Below, piece by piece: positions 1 through 10,686 of a stretch of DNA of 38,328 bases (within the stretch, counting starts at the first letter, position 1; the number at the start of each line of letters is the position of its first letter). This DNA comes from Russula earlei (taxonomy: Eukaryota; Basidiomycota; Agaricomycetes; Russulales; Russulaceae), in the NCBI GenBank assembly GCA_025769875.1, contig JAGFNK010000497.1, forward strand, positions 1-38,328. Reading direction: 5' to 3'. A program made the translations under genes and the position numbers. The notes beneath the pieces are model-generated. The model did no database searches and was not told where the DNA came from. It saw nothing but the letters and a program-made list of their open reading frames with translations.

Positions 1-2
1 TT

Positions 3-200
3 GACTCCGGAGCAACCATCATATTAGTCCATCCTGGACCGACTTCGTCACCTATGCTCCAGCCTCTGGGTCAGTCAATCTTGGAGGTCACACAATCATC
101 AAGCAGATTGGGACTGGATCAGTGTCCGTCCTACCGCCGGAGGAAATGGAGATATTCAATTGACCCTCACAGATGTTATGCATGTTCCGGAGGCCGGACA
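3..200 (+). pseudogene. Copia1 aspartic protease, frameshifted
   Basis: The window opens on D-S-G-A-T, the catalytic motif of Copia retropepsins, which cleave the Gag-Pol polyprotein. The typical downstream pattern (Gly-rich flap, then L-T-D-V-M-H-V-P-E) can be followed, but only by changing frame twice. The motif is in frame 3 at base 3, the flap is in frame 2 near 50-140, and the LTDVMHVPEA block is in frame 1 near 160-195. At least two indels therefore fall in this short stretch and no functional protease can be made. Confidence 0.7.
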
Positions 201-339
201 CCACGTTACTTCTCAGTCAGCCGCGCTGCTCTGGAAGGGGGGACACATCACACATTTACTCAAAAGGAGTGTCAAATCTACATCAAAGATTGGAATATTG
301 CACAAGGATACCTGGGAGCACAATCTATTCTACATTGAT

Positions 340-1142
340 TCTCATCCTCCAGCTCTCCATGTGCAATCAGGTGTATTACCACTTCACATCTGGCATCAGC
401 GCATGAGACATATGTCTCACCATGCGTTAATCACTCACAGCAATTCCATAATGGAATCTCACTTAACCCCAAGGATCGTGATCACTCCCTTGCCTCCCCT
501 AAGCGATTGGATCATCGGCTACAAATCATCCATACTGACTTAGCTGGTCTGATGCAGGTCCAGTCTATCCAAGGCGCCAACTACTGGGCAACGTTCATTG
601 ATGACTACTCTTGCTATGGAGTAGTGTACTTCCTCAAATCTAAAGATCAGTGTGCTGATGCGTTTAAGAAATATCTTGCATGGTTGGAAAATCAGACTCA
701 CAATAAAATCAAAGCATTGCACTTGGATCATGGAGGGGAGTACTTGTCAGGCGCACTCAGATCGGTCTTAGATCAATGGGGGATCGAACACAGATTAACA
801 ATACCAGGTTTGCCACAACAGAACGGAGTTGCTGAACGATGGAACTGAACCCTTGAAGATAAGATGCGTGCCATGATTCACGCTGCTAGTCTCAGTCTTG
901 GGTTCTGGGAGCTTGCTACTGATGCAGCTGTTCACATTCACAATTGGACTCCTACTTGCGTTCTTAATTGGCACACACCTCATACATTATGGACGGATGG
1001 TCACATTCTGGATGTCTCCTATTTCCACGTCTTCGGATGTAAGGTGTATGTACACACGCCTGCCAACAAACGGAAGAAGCTCAATCTGAGATTGGTGGAG
1101 ATGATCTTCGTTGGGTATGAGTCTGGGTCTAAGGGTCATTGA
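340..1142 (+). pseudogene. Copia1 gag-pre-integrase and integrase, with two TGA stops
   Basis: The gag-pre-integrase motif (LPLHIWHQRMRHMSHHAL) lies near 374-430 in frame 1. The integrase core continues in frame 3 from about 507, so there is one frameshift near 500-540. Catalytic acids are visible as H-T-D-L-A-G, L-D-H-G-G-E-Y and N-G-V-A-E-R-W-N, the D,D,E triad of the rve fold that joins cDNA to the target. An in-frame TGA at 846-848 follows RWN and another at 1140-1142 follows SKGH. In Copia elements both positions are normally arginine (NRTL and YRLW contexts), so both stops look like CGA-to-TGA changes. The frame reopens after each stop, so these are mutations and not gene ends. Confidence 0.88.
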
Positions 1143-3146
1143 CTCTGGAATCAATCTACCCGAAAGTTATTTTTATTGCATGATGTCATCTTCAATGAGC
1201 ACATACTACCAGCCAGGGGAGATGCTAGTGTCGCTCCTCCTCTGGCACAATCCTTGGTCCCTTTAGGACCAGAGATACTCACTGTCCCTTATCCTTATCA
1301 ACCGGAAGCACGTGCACCTAGTCCCACACCTCTGGAAACCCCACTAAATCCCAATACACCAAATTCACTTTATCATACCCCTTCCACTCAGCCTGTTCCG
1401 CACACTCCGCCATGCTGCGTGCAGCCTGTGCGCCAAGTTTGTCTGTGCCAGCCTCACTCGGCCTTACCGGGACCATCCTTTGGTCCACTGCATCCACCCT
1501 CCCCTAGACGTCTTCGGTCTAATCCACATCCTAATCCTAGATTTGTTACTACTAACGCAGATGTGGGGGGGCGCCGATCGCATACGGCACTCTTAGCGAT
1601 GGCAGAAGCGATCACTCTGGCTACATTTCAGGAAGCCATATCATCGGAATCTGCCGATGAATGGAGAGCCGCGTGTCAATATGAGATCAACGTGCTTGCT
1701 AAAAATGGTACCTGGGATCTCGTTGATCTACCGCCAGGCCATAAGGCCGTCAGATCAAGATGGGTGTTTGCACACAAATCTGATGGCAGATTTCATGCAC
1801 GTTTGGTCGCAAAGGGGTTCACCCAAGTAGAGGGAATTGATTATGATGAAACCTTCTCACCAGTTGCCAGGTTTGAGTCTTTGAGACTGCTACTAGCGTT
1901 GGCTGCGCTGGAAAATTGGGAGATCCACCAAATGGACATCAAGTCGGCATTCCTCAATGGCACACTGGAGGAAGAGATCTACATGGAGCGACCTCAAGGT
2001 TTCATCACTCCGAACCAGGAAGACAAAGTCTGTCACTTAAAGAAGGCACTCTATGGCCTCAAACAAGCCTCGCACACATGGAACCTGCAGTTCCATGGAG
2101 TGCTCACTGGACTTGGCTTCACGCACACACACTCAGACGCTGGAGTTTATCATTGCCAAGATGTGGGGGGGACCATAATCATTATCCTCTATGTCGATGA
2201 TGTCACCATCTTAGGCGATTCACTCCCACTGATTGCAGATTTTAAGAGATCATTGTCCATGTGCTACGAGATGACTGATCTAGGCGAGATCGAGTCCTAT
2301 CTTGGGATTTGCATCACATGTGATTGCTCAGCTAAGTGGCTAGACATTGATCAATCTAGATACATCTTGGAGATTGTCAATCGCTTTGGGATGGCAGATT
2401 CCAATCCGGTCCACACTCCGCTGCCCTCCGGGGCAGATGTCCACTTGGTCAAGCACTCTGGAAAGGCAATGCCTGATGAAATAAAACACTTTCAACATAT
2501 TATTGGCAGCCTTCTCTATGTGCAGATCGGGACAAGACCAGACATATCATTTGCAGTCTCTCGACTCGCCCAATACTCATCTAATCCCTCATCACAACAT
2601 CTACGCCTTGCTAAATATGTGCTATCTTATCTTAACAGCACTTTAGATCTTAAGCTGCATTATGATGGCGCGCGTGATAGCGGACTACACGGGTTCTCCA
2701 ACTCTAGCCTCGGAGACAATGCAGATGACTTTTGTTCCACCTCGGGCTATGTCTTCCTACTATCTAGCACTGCAATCTCTTGGTCATTGCACAAACAGAA
2801 GACTGTTGCCCAATGTACCACTCAAGCCAAATATATGGCATTAGCTGACGCAGCTAATCAAGCCGCGTGGTATCGGAGCTTCTTCTCTGAGATCAGCTAC
2901 CAAATCTCTGATCCAATTCCAATACATGGTGATAACAAAGGCGCAGTTGATCTCGCGCTCAATCCAGTCACCAGAAGACGATCAAAACATATCCCTATCA
3001 AGCATCATGCCATTCACCAATATATTGAAGATGGACTGGTCACACTGATCCGTACACCTACAGGAGAGATGCTTGCTGATGGCCTCACCAAGCCGCTTGC
3101 TCACACATTGCTTTGGGCCTTCATCGATGGTTTAGGTCTCCTTTGA
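1143..3146 (+). pseudogene. Copia1 reverse transcriptase and RNase H, open frame, degenerate RNase H
   Basis: This is about 2.0 kb of open frame in the same frame as the integrase. A Pro-rich linker spans about 1230-1560. The RVT_2-type reverse transcriptase covers about 1680-2410, with QMDIKSAFLNG, ALYGLKQA and the polymerase box Y-V-D-D at 2190-2201. The Copia RNase H follows at about 2640-3060, and the frame ends after the conserved L-A-D-G-L-T-K-P-L. The RT looks chemically intact. In RNase H the usual SDAD acid is replaced (FSNSS) and the usual EAEY glutamate is lysine (TQAKY), which would abolish activity; the later D-N-K is kept. An ATG at 1176 is only the first Met after the stop at 1140, because the protein is normally part of one polyprotein. 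Confidence 0.9.
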
Positions 3147-3170
3147 TCTGACCTACCGACTGTCCTAATC

Positions 3171-3179
3171 ACGGGGGAA
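3171..3179 (+). other. Copia1 polypurine tract
   Basis: The purine run CGGGGGAA directly abuts the TGTTGA that opens the LTR. Its position, about 25 bases after the pol stop and touching the LTR, is typical for the plus-strand primer of a Copia element. Confidence 0.8.
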
Positions 3180-3658
3180 TGTTGAGATCAGCACTGGCCT
3201 GAGCCCCAGGTGCATTGTGATGCAATCACAACTCTGATGCGTTGATGCGTCAGATCACCCAGACTGGGCATTACCAGCTTCAGCTCATATGCTGCAGCAT
3301 GTGTTAGAGACATTGATCAGATGATTTTGGACAATCGGTAGCTAGTTACCACTGATCCTTGGACATACTTAGTGATCCATAATGGTAGTTAGCTGTACTG
3401 CACTTAGTGGCAGTCTCAGGTACTTAAGAATGCCACAAAGCACGTAGATCACTTCAGTTTTGTATCAACTAAACTGAAGTGAGTACTTAGTCTATGATAT
3501 CTTATCACTCTGTACTGATAGCGCATTGTAGCTATTGTCTGATAGGTACATTATTTATATCAGTTTTGTATCAACTAAACTGAACTATTGTCTGATAGAT
3601 CTGCCTGCGATCTTATCATCTGCTGCTATCTAATCACACACACTGTGCATTTTCAACA
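3180..3658 (+). repeat. Copia1 3' LTR (479 bp)
   Basis: The repeat starts TGTTGA and ends TCAACA, a perfect 6-bp terminal inverted repeat of the TG...CA type. It follows the polypurine tract directly. LINE coding sequence begins immediately after it, so the right edge is well fixed. The partner 5' LTR is outside the window. If the usual 5-bp target duplication was made, CAAGA (3659-3663) should also precede the 5' LTR. Confidence 0.88.
3455..3598. repeat. Duplicated motifs inside the Copia1 LTR
   Basis: A 24-bp block starting CAGTTTTGTATC occurs at 3455-3478 and again, unchanged, at 3561-3584. Each copy can fold as a short hairpin (CAGTTT paired with AAACTG). A second motif, CTATTGTCTGATAG, occurs at 3532-3545 and 3585-3598. 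This is an internal LTR duplication, either a U3 enhancer-like repeat or slippage. Confidence 0.75.
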
Positions 3659-3659
3659 C

Positions 3660-6600
3660 AAGACATGGCAAGTACTAAATTTCTATCATGACATCAGAGA
3701 CACGACTGCCCTAGCCACACTTACTGCAGTAGAGATCGACCCCATCATCCTGACACTGGTGATTGGAGATTTCAACACCCACTCACCTACCTGGTCACCA
3801 CCAGGTTTCCCCAAGTCTGCCTGGGCCAACCAAGTAGAAGAATGGGCTGCGACTAATATGCTCATCTTGGCCAACACACCCAGTGAGATAATGCACAGAG
3901 GATCTGCACATGAAAGGGGCTCAACAATAGACTTGGCTTGGTTCAACGCCGCAGCAGTAAGGTCTGCCACTTTCTCCGAACTGACCACAGACTGGCCAGG
4001 CTCCCTTGGCTCAGACCACGCCATGCTCCGACTCATAGGGAACACCCTCACCCCCCTCACAAATAATAGCACAAATGTGCCCAACTTAGGGTACGTAGTG
4101 GACCCAGAACAGAAAGAAGAGTGGATCAAAACTTTCAAGGCAAAGTGTGCCTACTGGACCCCCTCCCCACGCCCAACCACAGAGAAAATAGACAAGGAAA
4201 TTAACAGGTATATGACTGACATCCAAGCAACGAACAAATCATCTTTCAAGCTCAGGCACCCACACCACCGACATGCTGCACCTTGGTGGAATGCGGCGTG
4301 CAAGAGAGCCGTACAAACTCTCAGAGAAGCCCCTAATCAGGATGAAAAGAAGAAAGCCCAGAAGCAACTCAAGTCCGCAGTCCAAGAAGCCAAACGCCAG
4401 TGGGCCAACAACTACATCGACAATGTGCAGCTTTGGGAAGTCGCGACCTGGAGACATGGTTGCAAAACCACCCAGGTTCCCCCCCTAAGGGGACTGAAAG
4501 GTCTCTCCAACTTGCACGAAGAAATGGCTAACACATTATCACAACGCTTCTTTGCCAGAGAAAGACACAAAGTAGACACGCTCTTGCCTGACGATCTGGA
4601 CCCGCTCCTCCAGCACCCACTACCACAAGTTCCAAAAGATATGGTGAGTGAACTGCTACAAAAAGTCTCAGGATGCTCCACACCAGGCCCCTCAGGCCAC
4701 TCATGGACCATGATTAAATGGGCATGGGAGGCTAACCCGGAGAGACTCCTTTGGCTCTTCGAAAGCTGCCTCAGAGCCGGTCACCACCCAAATGCCTGGA
4801 AGGAGGCAATAGTATGCATCATCCCCAAACCCAACAGGGCTGACTACACACTAGCCAAGAACTTCCGGCCAATAGCACTACTCAAGTGCATGGGTAAGCT
4901 AATGGAGAAAATAATGGCAAGACTAATATACCAGGACATGGCCAAGCATGATCTAGTCCCCACCATTCGGTATGGAGGTCGAAATGCGTCTTCAACGATC
5001 AATGCAGGACTCGCCCTCCTGCATGACATACAAGCTGCTCACCAAGCCAGACTCAGGTGCGGCATCCTACTCTTCGATATTCAGGGTTTCTTTGACAACA
5101 TCAACCACCGAAGACTAACCCAGGTAGTCCAGAACCTAGGTTTTGCACCAGAGATAGTAAGCTGGTGCCACTCTTTCCTAACTAACTGAAAGGCATGACT
5201 GCATTTCAACAGACATGCCTTGGAACCATTTGAACTAGAAACAAGCACTCCCCAAGGTTCCCCCACCTCACCAGTTCTCTCCATATTATACACATCCCCT
5301 ATGTTACATAAAGTGAAAACCTGGAACCAAACAACGCTCGCCATGTACATCGACGACAGTGCCATTTTCGCCTGTGGACACGAGTGGGTGACAGTGGAAT
5401 CCAAACTCCGGTCTGGCTATTTGGAGTGTGCTATTTGGCTAGCCAAAGTGGGACTCAATGTTGAACCTGACAAGACAGAGGTAATATACTTCCAGAAACA
5501 AAGGGAAAAGACAGACCCGCCCACCTTCACCCATCTCCTGCTGCCATCGCATAACACTTACTACCAGATTGCCACATCTACCACAGTTAGGTACCTTGGT
5601 TTTTTCTTCAATACCCGACTCTCTTGGGTGCAACATGTCGACAACATGTGCAACAGAGTGAGAGCCTCCCTAAAGGCCCTCCAACTACTAGGTAACTCTG
5701 TCTGGGGACTCGAACAAGCAAAGTGGAGACAGATATACCTTGCAATCTGCCTCCCCACTTTAACTTACAGACACCAGCTATGGTTCACAGGCAAGCAAGT
5801 CAAACTTGTCAAGAAACTGAAAACTGTACAGAACGATGCAGTTAAGGTAATAGTGGGGGTCTTCCGCATGACCCCATGGGACCCCCTCCATCACCTGCTA
5901 ACCATCCACCCAATGAGAATTCATTCAAACAAACTAACTAATGACACAGCCATAAGGCCGCATCGCACCACAAGAGACAGCCAACTATGGAGGAGACTAG
6001 GAGCCAACTGGCACTTCCCCCCAAACCACACCACACCACTACCAACAACAAACAGCCACAAAGCGAAAACCACCCTGAGATTGCTAGTGCACCGAATGGC
6101 CCCCAACAGTCCGCGCATAGAAGACTTCCCTAACCTCCCACCTGGCACCCCAGACTGGGATGGTAAAGTAAGAATAGAAACATACAAACCAAACACCCAG
6201 CAGGCTCCAAATTACCTTGCAAACCTACTAATGGCACAATGCTGGGCAGGTTTGGCCATCACCATCTTCTGCAATGGTGTCAAAACCAACAAAGACCAAA
6301 CAGACAACAAACAAGTCGGTGCAACAGCGGCAGTACTGTACAAAAAAGGTAAGCTGTGGGGTTGCTCGAAGAGAGTGATTGGAACAACCATAACAGACAA
6401 GGGCACCCAACTCCGGTCCCTAATGTCTGGACTAGAGGCCCTTGCGCTCTACCTCAACTCACAGACAACAACATCACCCACACTTGCCCACGTATGTATG
6501 CCTTCCCATGCAGCAACAGATTTGGCCATCAACCACAAACCGCACGACGATCAAGCAATGGCTCTATGCCATCTGGAACAAATAGGTGAGATCATTTGCA

Positions 6601-7283
6601 ACCACCCAGAAACAAACATTAGGCTGCTCTGGCTTCCCAGGAACAGCATGCCAACAGGCTTCTGAAAGGCAAAACTTTTAGCCACCGAAGCCGCCAGCAC
6701 CGCCAGCACTGCAAACATCACAGAACCCCAGTCCCTTGATGAGCAAAAAAGCAAACATGTCAGAGATGCAATAGCGGACTGGGAAAGGAGCTGGCATGAG
6801 GCACCCCACACATCCTTCGCCTACCGCACAGCGCTCACCAGACCACCAGATGGAAAACCTCACCCCACAGCAATTGCCCAAAAGAGACCGAAGCAGAACA
6901 ACCCAAATAACTGCGCCACCAACCCCAACAGAGCTGACAGCACTGAAAAACAAGGTAAGTTTCCCAGATACATCACCTCCACTTTCTACTGTTTCATAAC
7001 AGGACACGCATTTACTGGGGAATACACACAAAGATTCCACACAAGACACTCAATCAAACAAATGGCATGCCAATGCGGTGAACCTGTGCAAACAGTTGAG
7101 CATGTACTCCTGTCATGCCCCCTTTTCGATGACGCACACCGCAGACATTTGTCCATGAGAGGCCAACTATGAAACCTACCCCAGCTCTTCAACCACCCGG
7201 AGTGAGCAAAAAGCACGCTACATTTCCTTAGAGAAACCAAGGCATGCCTCAAACTGAGGGAAAACTGGGACCCAGGAGGATGA
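3660..7283 (+). pseudogene. LINE ORF2: endonuclease, reverse transcriptase, RNase H, Cys/His motif; stops are all TGA
   Basis: This protein nicks the target and copies LINE RNA into it. The endonuclease tail at about 3660-4050 shows V-I-G-D-F-N-T-H and L-G-S-D-H-A. Reverse transcriptase spans about 4670-5560, with FRPIALLKCMGK, LLFDIQGFFDNI, STPQGSPTSP and Y-I-D-D at 5346-5357. An RNase H-like region spans about 6310-6660. The motif C-Q-C-G-E-P-V-Q-T-V-E-H-V-L-L-S-C-P lies near 7067-7122. In-frame stops are TGA at 5187, 5196, 6663, 7170 and 7203. At 5187 and 5196 the context is FLTN-stop-KA-stop-L, where LINEs have NRKARL, so both replace arginine. The likely natural end is TGA at 7281 or 7326. 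All segments share one frame. Confidence 0.9.
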
Positions 7284-7473
7284 GAGAGACCCGGTAGACC
7301 ACTATACCACCCCAACCACCATCATTGACCACCACACACTACACCCAAACACTGTCAAACTGCTTGAGCGGATATCCTTTAAATCATTTGCCTAATCACA
7401 CTACGTAGCTCACAACGCCCGTGACTGCCTCTGTACCCCATTTGTATGTGTTGCGGAATACAAATTCGGATTT

Positions 7474-7487
7474 AAAAAAAAAAAAAA
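7474..7487 (+). other. LINE 3' poly(A) tail
   Basis: A run of 14 A follows about 190-200 bases of non-coding sequence after the LINE coding region. It marks the 3' end of the element. The flank starts CCTTACAGTAG. The matching target duplication cannot be checked because the 5' end is outside the window. Confidence 0.85.
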
Positions 7488-7666
7488 CCTTACAGTAGAT
7501 CCAACAAAGGGCTCCGACACAGCATTGGTTGGCAAGCATGACAATTTTTTGATTTCACTACACAACACAGTTTTCATGTAGATAGAAGGTACAGTATTCA
7601 AAGTATAATAGTTGTTGAGTAAGAGATACGTGAGAAATTGATGGTGTCTGAATGAGGGTGCAGGGT
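7488..7666. other. Unassigned spacer between the LINE and the inverted-repeat segment
   Basis: This is AT-rich single-copy-looking DNA with no ORF, repeat or signal that I can support. Confidence 0.5.
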
Positions 7667-7695
7667 TACTGTATGAGGTCAGGTAGTTGGCCACC
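7667..7695 (+). repeat. Left terminal inverted repeat of the 3.0-kb segment
   Basis: It starts TACTGTAT and ends GTAGTTGGCCACC. It differs from the reverse complement of 10658-10686 at three positions only (9, 13 and 15). A partial echo, GTTGGCCACAGG, follows just inside at 7703-7714. Confidence 0.7.
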
Positions 7696-9539
7696 CTGAC
7701 AAGTTGGCCACAGGGGACTTTCTGAACTTTTTAGAGTATTAATGTCTGTGTAGTTGATTTGGGCAGTAAGAACTATGTCCAGTGTTGCCTCAAACAAAAG
7801 TTCTTACACTGGCAGTGATTGCTTGATGAGTTAGAGGCATCTGATTGCTGCTGAGTTGGCAATATGACCAATTTGGGAAGGTCACTGGAAGGCCAAACAT
7901 GGTGGCCATACCATAGGTGATTCATTTTGGACACAAATCCTTCGAAACTTTGTGTTTTGTGTTTTGTTTCCCTATCTGCTCTTTCTCAGCCATAATTTCT
8001 ACTATGATTTCACTTTACTGGCCCATGTTACTCAATTCATTTCTACAACATTTCCCATTTCACATTTCAAACAGGCTGCATCCAGCACCACCAGGACTTG
8101 ACATCAGACTGACCTGACCTCTCACTTGTCGCCTTCAGAAGATTTTAAATGAATTTATTTACACCTCAATGTGCTCGGTGACACTTGTACATGCCTTATC
8201 AGCATGTCATCCTTTGGAAATTGCTGTGGGACCAGGAGGCAAAAGTCCACCTCTGTTTGAGATGGTAGCTATTGGGCATTAAATACTACAAACTACAGGG
8301 ATGCTACTCCTCCAACTAAGGGTCTGTGAGTGCAGGATGGTGCAGTTCAGATGAGGGGTGAGGGGGGCAGCAAGCCCTTGGTTTGGATGGCAATGACATC
8401 GGAGGACACATCATCAGGGTCTGTGCATAGGCACATGGCAGGGCAAGGACAATGGTCCATAGACAATGACAGAGGGGTGAGAGCAGGATGAAGGGGAGTT
8501 GATTATGGGTGAGAGCAATATGATGAAGGGATAGGGAGTGTAGGGAGCCAACCCAGGGTGTGCTGAGTTCATATGACTTGATCCAAGGGTGGGTATTGAC
8601 AGAGAGGAGTGGGTTGCAAAGAGGGGTCCTATTCTGAACTCTTCCTACTACAGAGTAGCTAGGGTGTTTTTATATACAGGAGAGAGGTACTAGAGATGAA
8701 AGGCATGAAAGAGAATGGAGACTGGTTGAGACAGTTGAGGTGGTTGTGAAAGGCTTGAGATGCAAGCATGTTGCATGAGGCAGGGCATAGCATGTGTGCG
8801 TGGTCAGTGGCAAACAGCCTGGGTGATGTGATCAAGGTCTTGATGTTGCATGGTGGCTTGTGGTGTGCAGTCAGTGGACGGCCTGGAATGAGAGGGAGGT
8901 GGCAAAGGATAGGAGGAGGTGTCATGTTGTATTGCATTTCCACACATGATTCTGTGGCCAGCCATATGGCTACCTTACACCTCCTGGGGGCTTGAAACTT
9001 TGACTGTCCTCAGTCAAGTGTCTGAATCAAGTGTTTTGAGCCTTTCACATCTGAATTGAGGCAGTGGTCATGGCTGCTTGTGGAAGATGTGGGGGTGGCA
9101 ATTGGTGATGGCAATGATGGAAGAGGCAAAGGCAATGGGAGATGAGGACAGCAGTGATGAGATGGCAGCTGCATGGTGGTGGTGTTGTCTTGTGGTGGCG
9201 GGGGCATGGTTGCCTCCATTACAGGTGGCAGCAGCAGGCATGGATGAGGAGTGGAGGTGTAAGCAGCAAGTGTGAGTTCATAGACAGAGGCATAGGTGGT
9301 GAGGACTCAAGAAGGAGGATATGTGGGGTGGCTTGCATAAGGGTGGCATTTTTTGTCTTGCGGCAGTGGTGGTGGGGTTGTCTCCACTGCAGGTGTTGGC
9401 AGCAGATGTGGGCAAGAGTGTGTGAATGGATGGGGAGGTGATGTGGGAGGTGGCATGTGGTGTGCTGTTGGCATAAGCAGCTGCTTCTCCTGCAGTGGCG
9501 GTGTGGTGGCTGCTGCTGCCCCTTTTGTGGCATGTTGTG

Positions 9540-10470
9540 GCTAAGTTTGTGGCCAAGGCCTTCTTAGTCTTCTGGGGTGGTGCTGGTGGCAAGGGGTTGT
9601 GATGGTGCAGTGGTGCTGGTGTTGCACAAAACTGAGACTGATGCAGTGGGCACTGAGATGAAGACTGAGGGTGAGACCAAGGAGGTGGCGATGGACAGAA
9701 CTGGTGCAGCAGCGAAGATGGATGGAGTGGAGGCGATGATGGAGGGTGCAGCAATGGGAAAGGAGATGGCAGTGGGTGATGCAGGGGCAACAGCAGATGG
9801 CAGGGACAGAGTGGTGGCTGGGACTAGGCCTGGAATGGTGGTGGACAAGGCAACAGATGAGGCTGAGGGTGTGGTGGTGGCAGCTGAGACTGAGATGACT
9901 GGGGCTGAGGGCATGGCAGAGATGGCAGCAGCTGGCAATACTGGCAATACAGCAGACTGGGCTGAACTGATGAGTGCAGGCAAGGCTAAGACAGAGGCTG
10001 ATGTGAAGTTGGTGGCTGGCACAACTGAGGCTACTGTGGTGGCAGATGAGACTGAGCTGGAGACAGGAGACATAGAGGCAACTGCTGGCAATGCTGGTGC
10101 TATGGTGGATGAGGGCATTGTGGCTAATGAGATGAAGACAGGTGTGGCAGTGAACAGAACTGGTACAATGGCAGATACTGACGAGGCTGAGGCTGGGGCC
10201 ACTGGGGCAGGTGGAGCGGCGATGGAGGTGGGCAAGACTGAGGTGGTGGGATAGGAAAGGTGGGTGATGTGGTGAGATTGAGACCAAGGCAGGACAGCAG
10301 AGAAATCGAAATCCTAGGTGTGTAAAACCATCATATACCACAAATACTTGAAATATTGTAAGACTACTTACATATTGATATGCTCCCAAAAATTGATGTG
10401 CTAGAACATTCAGAAAAAAAGAAATTAGCATTCTGGAGTGGGGGTAGGAGTCAACGGCAAGGATTCCCAT
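9540..10470 (-). other. Low-complexity, possibly once-coding stretch with an intron-like sequence
   Basis: Read on the minus strand, one frame is open from about 10313 to 9564 and gives an Ala/Ser/Thr/Pro/Val-rich chain with no known domain. A second minus frame (10470-9541, His/Ser-rich) and a + frame (9577-10254) are also open. The openness therefore partly reflects TG/GA-rich composition and not selection. In favour of a gene, 10371-10314 on the minus strand reads GTAAGT...CACCTAG, 58 bases, a typical basidiomycete intron. The downstream frame starts DFDFSAVLPW before the repetitive part. I do not recognise a family. It may be a decayed protein of the surrounding element. Confidence 0.3.
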
Positions 10471-10657
10471 GGGTGGCCAAGATCGTTGATTTTCTCTGTT
10501 TGGCAGTCACCTCACAAAAATATTCATAGCATGACAACAACGCACTCTAAAACTATGGCTGTCTTATAGCATCATCCTAAGATATTTGTCCACCCTTCTA
10601 ATCCATCAAAACATTCAAAATATTTTCTCAGCTCACATAAAGCATTGCATTGGTTTA

Positions 10658-10686
10658 GGTGGCCAACTACCCGCCCTGATACAGTA
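10658..10686 (-). repeat. Right terminal inverted repeat of the 3.0-kb segment
   Basis: It reads GGTGGCCAACTACC...ATACAGTA on the + strand and mirrors 7667-7695. Similarity stops sharply on both sides. Confidence 0.7.

Larger units (their letters stand above)
1..3658 (+). mobile_element. Copia1: Ty1/Copia retrotransposon, 5'-truncated by the window edge
   Basis: The domain order is protease (DSGA motif at base 3), gag-pre-integrase, integrase, reverse transcriptase and RNase H. A polypurine tract and a 3' LTR follow. This PR-IN-RT-RH order defines Ty1/Copia (Pseudoviridae), since Gypsy elements put integrase last. The 5' LTR, gag and most of the region upstream of protease lie before the window. 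The element sits inside a LINE endonuclease domain, whose remainder starts right after the LTR at 3659. The front half is frameshifted and carries two in-frame TGA stops, while the RT half is open. It is a dead copy. Confidence 0.93.
3659..7487 (+). mobile_element. LINE (non-LTR retrotransposon), Tad-like, 5' part split off by Copia1
   Basis: Apurinic endonuclease, reverse transcriptase, RNase H and a C-terminal Cys/His motif follow one another in a single frame, and the element ends in a poly(A) run. This is the layout of fungal Tad-like LINEs; the clade name is inference. The start of the endonuclease and any ORF1 lie upstream of Copia1, outside the window. No frameshift is visible over 3.6 kb, only TGA stops. 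Confidence 0.9.
7667..10686. mobile_element. Candidate 3.0-kb DNA transposon bounded by 29-bp inverted repeats
   Basis: The first 29 bases (7667-7695, TACTGTATGAGGTCAGG...) are the reverse complement of the last 29 (10658-10686), with 26 of 29 matching. The inner 14 bases (GGTAGTTGGCCACC) match perfectly. No target duplication is visible in the flanks, so age or a different mode of insertion must be allowed for. No transposase is recognisable. The interior holds AT-rich DNA (7700-9000) and a TG/GA-rich low-complexity stretch (9010-10250). It could be a decayed or non-autonomous element. Alternatively it could be two inverted copies of one repeat that happen to be 3 kb apart. Confidence 0.5.

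Noticed and set aside
3588..3659. Extension of the LINE frame upstream into the Copia LTR
   Set aside because: The frame is open there by chance. The LTR boundary (TCAACA at 3658) and the terminal inverted repeat show that coding DNA begins only at 3659.
7667..7674. TACTGTAT/ATACAGTA as an 8-bp hAT target duplication flanking CAGGG-type ends
   Set aside because: The two octamers are reverse complements and not direct repeats, so they belong to the inverted repeat itself.
9577..10254. 225-codon + strand frame in the GATG/GGCA-rich stretch
   Set aside because: Overlapping frames on both strands are open too, and the composition (few T-A-rich stops) explains the length. No domain or intron grammar is seen on this strand.
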